Shown here in pieces: positions 1 through 5,229 of a DNA stretch of 6,407 nt. The stretch comes from Candidatus Omnitrophota bacterium (lineage in GTDB: Bacteria > Omnitrophota > Gorgyraeia > 1-14-0-20-64-10 > JACQQZ01), in NCBI GenBank assembly GCA_016206635.1, contig JACQRF010000069.1, positions 1-6,407 of the forward strand. Direction: 5' to 3'. Position 1 is the stretch's first letter; every line of letters begins with the position of its first letter. Below the pieces are notes generated by a model. The model made no database searches, was not told where the DNA came from, and worked only from the letters and a program-made list of their open reading frames with translations. Position numbers and translations under genes: made by a program.

Positions 1-119
1 GACCGGGATCGTGCCCTTGGCCGCCGGGTTGATCGGGTTCTCCTCGCTGCCGGGCTTGATGTCGATCGCCACGGTGAGGAGCGGCGGCGGCCGGTTCAGG
101 GCGTAGCGCAGGAGCATGA
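1..119 (-). repeat. Copy 1 of a perfect direct repeat of at least 119 bp (module junction)
   Basis: Positions 1-119 are identical base for base to 1939-2057, including all third codon positions. The first mismatch is at 120 versus 2058. The left limit is unknown because the window ends. The repeat encodes the last propeller strand (MLLRYALNRPPP) and the start of the IDIKPGS domain in both paralogues, in the same frame and at the same residue numbers. Confidence 0.97.
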
Positions 120-1395
120 TATCCAAATTGGCAAAGTTCGTGTGGCTGTACGAATCGCCGAGCACGTACAGGTCGCCCCCCGCCACGAGCACGCGGCAGG
201 CCCGCTCATCGAATTTGCCGCCGCGGTACTGCGCCGACACCACTTCACCGGTCGTGGCGTCCAGTTCGGTGAGGAACACATCGCGCTCACCACCTCCCAC
301 CCATCCCCGGGTTTCCCCGACGACGTACAGCCGGGTGCCGGCGGCGGTGATATCCCGCGCCACATCCTCCGCGGTCGTCCCCCACACTTTGCTCCACACC
401 ACGGTCCCGTGCGTGTCATACTTCAACACCAGGACGTCCGCGCTCCCCCCAGTGGTGGGTAACAGCGTTGTCGCCAGGTAGAGGAATTCCCCCGTGCCGG
501 CGACGGCCCCGTTCCAGCGCGACCATACCGACCGAGAGTCCGTCTTCGTCCACAGGACGTTCCCCGCCGGATCCACCTTCCAGAGGACCGGCTTGAGATG
601 CGCCCGCCAGTTGCTCCAATCCGACAGCGTGTTGGGATTGACCGTGCCCGCGACATAGAGGTGACCCCCCAACGCCACGATATGGAGGGCATGACTGATC
701 CGATGCGGGCCGATCTCCCCCAGGGCTTTCGACCAGAGGGGCGTGCCGTTCAGATCAAATTTGGCCAGCACGGCCGTCACGTTATCCTCGGCCGCCTCGG
801 CCTGGCCCACCGCATAGAGGACCGTCGCACTTCCTTCTTGCACGGCGATGAGATCCAACAATCCCTCATTGCCGTTGTACGCGGGGAAGAAGACAGGCCG
901 CGCGATCCACTGGGACCCGCCGATGGCGGGACCGGTCGGCCCGTTCAAGGCGTACTTGACCAGCGTGCTGGTCGTGCCCCACACCCCATAGCGGTTCACG
1001 GTGCTCGATCGCCCCTGCCCGACGAAATACACCCCCTCCGCGGTCACCGCCGCGCCAGGGAGCGAGTAGTGGCCCTGAATATTCTGGTCGTTCGGCCAAC
1101 GAAACGCCCAGACCGGCGATGTCGCCGGCGGCAGGGCGTACTTCACCCCCAACGCCTGATTGTTGTTGGTCGCCGCCCGCTCTAGGGCGGAGAGGTACAG
1201 GGCATCCCCAGACGCCGCCATCCCCATCATCCGCAGCTCGCTGAAGTTTGCCCCTTGGTGGCGCGCATCGCCATAATAGGTCTCGCTCAGAAACTCAGGG
1301 CTTTTCTCTTCCGCCGCCACGCCCATCCGGGCCACCAACCAGAGCGCCACGGCGATCATCCCTACACGAAGAGAGAATGTCGCGTTCGGTCCCAT
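1..1395 (-). CDS. Secreted beta-propeller protein, paralogue B (3' end beyond the window)
   Basis: Reading the reverse complement from the ATG at 1395 gives 465 codons without a stop to the window edge, so this is an intact, edge-truncated gene. Residues 1-28 form a signal peptide (hydrophobic core about 11-22, VAA before Glu29). The mature start carries PEFLSETYYG, matching PEFQGETYYG in the neighbouring paralogue. Residues about 40-435 contain propeller-like repeats of the type [VL]xKY...G...[VL]W (near 84-96, 145-163, 210-221, 271-282, 323-334, 374-387). From residue 442 the IDIKPGS domain begins and is cut by the edge. Residues 426-465 match the paralogue at the same numbering except for Ile/Leu at 426. 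AAGGGG lies 10 nt before the ATG; an in-frame GTG at 1404 would add three residues. The likely role is an extracellular ligand or adhesin. The fold is read from repeat pattern; the ligand is unknown, and an enzymatic role is possible. Confidence 0.85.
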   Translation of the reverse strand, partial: MGPNATFSLRVGMIAVALWLVARMGVAAEEKSPEFLSETYYGDARHQGANFSELRMMGMAASGDALYLSALERAATNNNQALGVKYALPPATSPVWAFRWPNDQNIQGHYSLPGAAVTAEGVYFVGQGRSSTVNRYGVWGTTSTLVKYALNGPTGPAIGGSQWIARPVFFPAYNGNEGLLDLIAVQEGSATVLYAVGQAEAAEDNVTAVLAKFDLNGTPLWSKALGEIGPHRISHALHIVALGGHLYVAGTVNPNTLSDWSNWRAHLKPVLWKVDPAGNVLWTKTDSRSVWSRWNGAVAGTGEFLYLATTLLPTTGGSADVLVLKYDTHGTVVWSKVWGTTAEDVARDITAAGTRLYVVGETRGWVGGGERDVFLTELDATTGEVVSAQYRGGKFDERACRVLVAGGDLYVLGDSYSHTNFANLDIMLLRYALNRPPPLLTVAIDIKPGSEENPINPAAKGTIPV

Positions 1396-1421
1396 GACCC
1401 TCACACCCCTTCCGTAGTTGC

Positions 1422-1448
1422 GGCGATCCCCTTCAGGAGGCGATCGCC
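1422..1448 (-). promoter_or_regulatory. Hairpin in the 87-bp spacer between the two propeller genes
   Basis: The arms GGCGATC (1422-1428) and GATCGCC (1442-1448) are perfect reverse complements. An inner CCT/AGG pairing (1430-1432 with 1438-1440) closes the loop after one C/C mismatch on the plus strand (G/G in the transcript). It lies between the stop of the upstream propeller gene and the ribosome binding site of the downstream one. No T-run follows it in the direction of transcription, so it is not a classical intrinsic terminator. An RNA-stability or processing element that sets different levels for the two paralogues is one possibility. A ten-base palindrome (1472-1481) sits just after the upstream stop codon. 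Confidence 0.4.
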
Positions 1449-1482
1449 CCTGTTGCGTTCAGCATACGCACCGCCGCGGCGT

Positions 1483-3333
1483 TCAATACGCGACGCCGCC
1501 CTCTTTCCGCAGCTGCTGCAACGCCTCGGCCTCCGTCTTCGGGGCGGAGGAGTGCCGCACGGCGCTCGGCGGGGTCACCGCCGGGGGGGCCACGGGCCGC
1601 GGCGCCGGTTTCGGCGGCGGTTTCACCGCCGGCGGTTCGGGCGCCGGCGCCTTCTCCTTGGATTGCTCCTTCGGCGGCACGATCGTCACGCGATCGGCGC
1701 CGACGAACAGGCGGCCCGCCTTCGTTTTCCCTTTGAGGAGCCCCTGCGTGTCGCCGCGCTGGAACGCCGCCGTCAGGGTGTCGGCGTGGCAGAGCAGATC
1801 GAGGAGCCCGTCGCCGTTGACATCCTCCGGCGCGCACTTGACGGCCGTCAGGCTCTTCTCGTTCCCCGTCCGGCCGAACGTCACGGTCGCCCGGTCCACC
1901 TCGAGCGGCGCATTGAGCGCCGCGGTCGAGAGGATCGCGACCGGGATCGTGCCCTTGGCCGCCGGGTTGATCGGGTTCTCCTCGCTGCCGGGCTTGATGT
2001 CGATCGCCACGGTGAGGAGCGGCGGCGGCCGGTTCAGGGCGTAGCGCAGGAGCATGAGGTCGGCCTGCCCCGCGCTGTTCCCTCCCCCGACCACGCTCCG
2101 CGAATCCCCGGCCAGATAGAGATCCTGGTCGCCCGGCAGCACGTCCAGGGCGGTATCATCCGCCGCCCCGCCGTGGTACCCGGCGGACACGACCTCGCCG
2201 GTGTCCGCATTCACCTCCAGCAGAAACGCGTCGGTGGCCCCGCCGACCCACCCGGTAGTTTCCCCCGTCATGAAGAGTCGGTCGCCCACGACGGTCAGGC
2301 CATACCCCATATCATCTCGCGCGGTCCCCCATTCCTTGCTCCAGACTACGGCCCCTTGCTCGTCGTATTTCACGATCAACGCATCGAACCCGCCGTACGG
2401 CCCCTTCTCCCGGGTGGTCGCCAGGTAGATGAACCGATCGTCCGCCGCCAGACCGATGGACAACCGGGCGTCCTGGCGGATGGGCTGCTCCGAGGGGCGG
2501 AACCACAGCACGGCGCCCGACGGATCCACCTTCCACAACCCCGCGTGCGGACGGATCGTCGAGTTGTTGCCGTGGTAATGCGTATAGCCGGCGACATAGA
2601 TGGCGCCATTGAACGCGATCACGGCATCGGCCTGGCTCCACATGTACCAACCAGTGCTGCCGAGGACCTTGCTCCAGAGGAGCTGGCCCTGGGTAGTCCA
2701 CTTCCCCAGCACCGCTGTGTTATTCGTCCCGTTCGACTGGGCGTAGCCGCCCGCGTACAGCACAGGCACCCCGGCCTCATGGGTCGCGGTCACGCACAGC
2801 AACGATTCGTTCCCCATATACGGGAAGAAATGCGGCCGCCCCACCCAGAGCGCCCCGCCGGCCTCAGGACCGGTCGGCCCGGTCAGCGGGAACTTGACCA
2901 GCACCCCTTTGTGCTCCTTGCTCCCCCCGCTATCGGTGGTTTGCGACCAGCTCCGTCCGGCGCAGTAGATCCCTTCCTCGGTGCATGCCACGCCGCCGAA
3001 TACCTCATCGTTAAAATATCCGGATCCGCTCCGGTTGGGCCACCGGGCCGCCCAAACCGGTGACGGTCCAGGGGGAAGGCTGTATTTGACCAACAACGCC
3101 TGGCCCCCAAAGAGATTCTTATCCACCCCGGCCAGGAATATCCCGCGCTCATCGAGGGCGAAGCCGACCCCGCCCTGCGATCCTTGGCCCTGGTCGCCAA
3201 CCCCTCCGTAATAGGTCTCGCCCTGAAACTCCGGCCCTTTAGGGTCCTCCGCCGCAACCCCTTGAGAAACACAGATGGCGAGCATCAGCGCTACCGCTGC
3301 GGCACTCGCCACGAATCGCGCAATCGTCTTCAT
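1483..3333 (-). CDS. Secreted beta-propeller protein A with calcium-loop domain and proline-rich tail
   Basis: This is a complete 616-residue protein. Residues 1-28 form a Sec signal peptide (hydrophobic 8-20, GVAA before Glu29). Residues about 35-432 hold six or seven repeats of the form [VL]xKY...G...[VL]W (near 81-94, 145-163, 208-220, 265-277, 319-331, 369-383, 426-432), as in PQQ-like or SBBP-type beta-propellers. Residues 442-550 form a domain starting IDIKPGS with KGTIPVAIL, seen in many secreted bacterial proteins. It carries an EF-hand/dockerin-like loop, DVNGDGLLD (504-512), flanked by Cys500 and Cys515, which could form a disulfide. Residues 553-598 are rich in Pro, Ala and Lys, resembling a wall- or envelope-spanning linker, and the last 18 residues resemble the C-terminus of the preceding small protein. 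Its place in a pilin-like operon suggests a surface or filament-associated adhesin (inference). The substrate is unknown and there is no visible catalytic motif. Confidence 0.9.
   Translation of the reverse strand: MKTIARFVASAAAVALMLAICVSQGVAAEDPKGPEFQGETYYGGVGDQGQGSQGGVGFALDERGIFLAGVDKNLFGGQALLVKYSLPPGPSPVWAARWPNRSGSGYFNDEVFGGVACTEEGIYCAGRSWSQTTDSGGSKEHKGVLVKFPLTGPTGPEAGGALWVGRPHFFPYMGNESLLCVTATHEAGVPVLYAGGYAQSNGTNNTAVLGKWTTQGQLLWSKVLGSTGWYMWSQADAVIAFNGAIYVAGYTHYHGNNSTIRPHAGLWKVDPSGAVLWFRPSEQPIRQDARLSIGLAADDRFIYLATTREKGPYGGFDALIVKYDEQGAVVWSKEWGTARDDMGYGLTVVGDRLFMTGETTGWVGGATDAFLLEVNADTGEVVSAGYHGGAADDTALDVLPGDQDLYLAGDSRSVVGGGNSAGQADLMLLRYALNRPPPLLTVAIDIKPGSEENPINPAAKGTIPVAILSTAALNAPLEVDRATVTFGRTGNEKSLTAVKCAPEDVNGDGLLDLLCHADTLTAAFQRGDTQGLLKGKTKAGRLFVGADRVTIVPPKEQSKEKAPAPEPPAVKPPPKPAPRPVAPPAVTPPSAVRHSSAPKTEAEALQQLRKEGGVAY
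1939..2057 (-). repeat. Copy 2 of the perfect 119-bp direct repeat
   Basis: This is identical to 1-119 and encodes residues 426-465 of propeller protein A, apart from the first bases of codon 426. Sequence on the 2058 side is clearly diverged from the other copy. The other boundary cannot be set, because copy 1 runs off the window. Confidence 0.97.
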
Positions 3334-3338
3334 GATAG

Positions 3339-3346
3339 CCTCCTTA
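3339..3346 (-). promoter_or_regulatory. Strong ribosome binding site for propeller protein A
   Basis: TAAGGAGG on the minus strand ends five bases before the ATG at 3333. It is the best Shine-Dalgarno sequence in the window and fixes the start. It lies wholly within the 18-bp gap after the small gene's TAG, so the propeller gene appears to be translated strongly and independently of its upstream neighbour. Confidence 0.85.
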
Positions 3347-3351
3347 CGGCG

Positions 3352-3636
3352 CTAATACAGGACCGCGCCATCTTGACTCAAGCGCTGGATCTCCTCTGTG
3401 GGCGGATTCAAGCCCCGGTTCACGTTCCCAGATGGTCCCGCGATGTCCTCCCGCCGCGGGGGCCGACCGATCGGCTCCGGTGGCAGGACGATGCCCAATG
3501 TCTCCGGCGCCGGCACGTGGAGCGCCGGCACGCCGGCCGGTCCCCCCGGCCGCGTGGTGCGGCTGCCCCACATCAGCACGCTGCCGACCACCATGCCGGC
3601 GACGAGCCCGAGGGCGACTTTCGCGCGGGTGCTCAT
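3352..3636 (-). CDS. Small membrane-anchored proline-rich protein (94 aa), function unknown
   Basis: I do not recognise a family. Residues 6-23 form one hydrophobic segment with basic residues before it (STRAK), consistent with an N-in membrane anchor or uncleaved signal. It contains Gly10, Gly14 and Gly18 in a GxxxGxxxG pattern, which favours helix packing. Residues 27-66 are rich in Pro, Gly and Ala (PAGVPALHVPAPE, LPPEPIGRPP) and probably extended. The C-terminus, EEIQRLSQDGAVLY, resembles EALQQLRKEGGVAY at the end of propeller protein A. The ATG overlaps the TGA of the preceding prepilin-like gene (ATGA, 3633-3636), with AGGAG at 3645-3649 eight bases upstream, so translation is probably coupled. 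The coupling and topology suggest a periplasm-facing accessory subunit of the same machinery (inference). There is no lipobox cysteine. Confidence 0.8.
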   Translation of the reverse strand: MSTRAKVALGLVAGMVVGSVLMWGSRTTRPGGPAGVPALHVPAPETLGIVLPPEPIGRPPRREDIAGPSGNVNRGLNPPTEEIQRLSQDGAVLY

Positions 3637-4925
3637 GAGGTCTGCTCCTGCCAGACGAGTGTTTTGTAATCCCCGGTCGTCGGGAACGACGGCGGGCTCA
3701 TCGTCCGCAGCCGCGGGTCATAGTGATAATCCTTCGTGTAACCGGACAGCTTGGTCCCGGTGTTGCCGTTGAAACTCCCGACGATGCCGCGGTTGGCCTG
3801 GATGATGCCGCCGTTGACCGTCAGCGTCCCTCTCGGCGGCCGCTCCCACCAACCCTCCACGCCGAAGGAGCGGTTCAGCGCCATGATCGAGGCCTCCACC
3901 TTCACGTTGGCCGGCGCCTCTTTAGCCACCGTCACGTTCTGACCCGCGACGATCCCCAACAGATCTTTGGACTTCGGATTTATCTTGGGGTTGTCGGCGT
4001 ACGTCACCGAATCCACGACACGGACGTCGCCGGAGGAGCCAATCGTCAACTGGCCTTTCAGCGTCCCCTGGAGGGCGACATTCCCGCCGTCCACGTAGAG
4101 GACGCCGTTGCCGGGCAGCGGCATCACCCGGTCCCGGAGACCGGCCCGCGCGTTGGTCACCCGCATCGTCCCGTTCGCCAGCAGCGTGACGGCGGTGTCC
4201 CCGCGCAGCACCGTCCCGCCGCTCTGGGCCGATTCAATGATCGAGGTCGGATAGCTCGTGGGGAATTTCTTCGGCGGCACGCCCAATTTGGGCGGCTCCG
4301 CGAACACCGGTTGGGTCACCTGATTCCCGCCCCACAAGTTGATGGTGCGGTTCACGCTGCTGACCGGTCCCTGGAACACCGGCCGGCCGTACATGGAAAA
4401 CTGCCCGTTGGTGTGCGTCGGCCCCTCGATGATATCGCCGGTGATGAAGTAGACTTGGAGCCCGTTCGGCCACGACCGCTCGCTGTTGGTGAAATAGGCA
4501 TACTGCGCGAAACTCTCCGTCTGCACGATCATCCTGTTCTGGCGGAGCGCCAGCGGGGTCGCCCGCGGCCCGCTCACCCCCCAGCCCTCGATCGTGAACC
4601 GCTTGATCTGCGACAGCGGGTTGTTGTCGTCGGGGTCAAGGGTCGTCATGTACGACCCCTGCCCGAGCCCCTGCCACCCGCCGAACAGCACCCGGCGGTC
4701 CACCCACTGCGGCGGTACCAGTTGGCCGCGCAGCCACGTCAGGCCGCGGTCAATCGCCGACTCCGACAGGTAAAACGCCTGGACCCCGCCTTGGCTGCGC
4801 TCGGAGAACCGCTGCTCGGCGATCCCCATCTGGACGAACGCCCCCGCCAGAATGGTCACCGTCATGGATCCCAGCAGCACCAGGAGCAAGACTGCGCCGC
4901 GCTCGCGCTGATGATGACGTTTCAT
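3633..4925 (-). CDS. PilX/GspK-like prepilin N-terminus with DUF4900-like C-terminal domain
   Basis: This is 430 residues from the ATG at 4925. A short basic leader (MKRHHQRERG) is followed by a hydrophobic helix (AVLLLVLLGSMTVTILAGAF, 11-30). The next region, with QAFYLSESAIDRGLTWL at 49-65, is typical of PilX/GspK-type minor pilins, where residues after the helix read QAFxxAEA. Gly10 could be the prepilin peptidase site. The +5 position is Leu rather than Glu, as in many GspK/PilX members. Residues about 155-400 are beta-rich, and 274-403 (GVLYVDGG, GTLKGQLTIGSSGDV, DLLGIVAGQNV, IMALNRSFGVE, KDYHYDPRL) resemble the DUF4900 family from memory. An in-frame GTG at 4934 is better spaced (4 nt) from GAGGAAGG at 4939-4946 and may be the true start, adding MRP. 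The gene begins 19 bp after the pilin stop. The likely role is a large minor pilin at or near the filament tip. Confidence 0.85.
   Translation of the reverse strand: MKRHHQRERGAVLLLVLLGSMTVTILAGAFVQMGIAEQRFSERSQGGVQAFYLSESAIDRGLTWLRGQLVPPQWVDRRVLFGGWQGLGQGSYMTTLDPDDNNPLSQIKRFTIEGWGVSGPRATPLALRQNRMIVQTESFAQYAYFTNSERSWPNGLQVYFITGDIIEGPTHTNGQFSMYGRPVFQGPVSSVNRTINLWGGNQVTQPVFAEPPKLGVPPKKFPTSYPTSIIESAQSGGTVLRGDTAVTLLANGTMRVTNARAGLRDRVMPLPGNGVLYVDGGNVALQGTLKGQLTIGSSGDVRVVDSVTYADNPKINPKSKDLLGIVAGQNVTVAKEAPANVKVEASIMALNRSFGVEGWWERPPRGTLTVNGGIIQANRGIVGSFNGNTGTKLSGYTKDYHYDPRLRTMSPPSFPTTGDYKTLVWQEQTS
3645..3649 (-). promoter_or_regulatory. Ribosome binding site of the small membrane protein
   Basis: AGGAG on the minus strand lies eight bases before the ATG at 3636, inside the last codons of the upstream gene. 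It supports this start and the ATGA-coupled arrangement. Confidence 0.6.
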
Positions 4926-4938
4926 GGGTCTCACGCAT

Positions 4939-4946
4939 CCTTCCTC
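4939..4946 (-). promoter_or_regulatory. Ribosome binding site that bears on the start of the PilX-like gene
   Basis: GAGGAAGG overlaps the TGA of the upstream prepilin gene (4945-4947). It lies 4 bases before an in-frame GTG (4934) and 13 bases before the ATG (4925). Spacing favours GTG, whereas the compact basic leader fits either start. It argues against the much longer upstream start at 5036. Confidence 0.6.
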
Positions 4947-5229
4947 ACGGACTCGGGTTGATCTCATACCGGCCTGCGAAATCCGGGATCGAGATGAATT
5001 CCCGGAGCTCCGCGTACGTCGTCGGGTACCGCCCATGCAGGAAGCGGTACGCCTCCATCGCCTTATAGATCGAGCTCAGCTCCGCCTGCATTCTCGTATC
5101 CTCCGCATCCTGCCGGTGCCGGGACACCCCGATCACGGCCAAGGCCGCCAGCAGGCCGATGAGTCCGACCACGATCATCAGTTCCGCGAGGGAAAACCCC
5201 CGCGGCCGCTTACGACTCCGGCACCACAT
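4945..5229 (-). CDS. Short type IV prepilin / GspG-like pseudopilin
   Basis: This 94-residue protein has a clear class III signal. A basic leader (MWCRSRKRPRG) is followed by FSLAELMIVVGLIGLLAALAV, with the prepilin peptidase cleavage site between Gly11 and Phe12 and Glu at +5 of the mature protein (Glu16). The hydrophobic helix continues as an amphipathic stretch, then shows Y-(x)5-G-x-YPTT-(x)2-EL (residues 61-75), the pattern seen in GspG-type pseudopilins. The mature form is only about 83 residues, shorter than typical pilins (often 110-160), and stops soon after this motif. It therefore has little room for a full C-terminal sheet and probably serves as a minor or initiating subunit. The start overlaps the end of the protease gene by 20 bp. 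A prepilin peptidase and assembly ATPase must be encoded elsewhere, as none is in the window. Confidence 0.92.
   Translation of the reverse strand: MWCRSRKRPRGFSLAELMIVVGLIGLLAALAVIGVSRHRQDAEDTRMQAELSSIYKAMEAYRFLHGRYPTTYAELREFISIPDFAGRYEINPSP

Noticed and set aside
1..119. The 119-bp repeat as part of a mobile element or attachment site.
   Set aside because: It is in-frame coding sequence in both genes, with no transposase, integrase, terminal inverted repeats or RNA gene nearby. Paralogue conversion explains it better.
1..1395. The left 1.4 kb as a degraded pseudogene of the propeller protein.
   Set aside because: Codon-by-codon reading of the minus strand from 1395 finds no stop or frameshift up to the edge, and residue numbering matches the complete paralogue at the domain junction.
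1422..1448. The intergenic hairpin as a rho-independent terminator.
   Set aside because: No U-run follows the stem in the direction of transcription.
1486..1539. The C-terminal motif as a SHOCT-type domain.
   Set aside because: There is only loose resemblance in the L-x-x-x-G core; it lacks the Thr-x-x-Glu-Phe continuation expected of that family and ends at Tyr.
1255..3063. A 602-codon open frame on the plus strand, antisense to both propeller genes.
   Set aside because: It is an artefact of high GC and codon bias: its translation is Arg/Pro/His-rich with no recognisable domain, while the minus-strand frames have signal peptides, ribosome binding sites and paralogous conservation.
3723..4961. 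A 412-codon open frame on the plus strand opposite the PilX-like gene.
   Set aside because: It is a compositional shadow rich in Arg, His and Pro. The minus-strand frame has a coherent pilin-type N-terminus and domain motifs.
4926..5036. A longer start for the PilX-like gene at 5036.
   Set aside because: It would overlap most of the 3' third of the prepilin gene and put an Arg/Ser-rich stretch before the short basic leader. The Shine-Dalgarno at 4939-4946 supports a start at 4934 or 4925.
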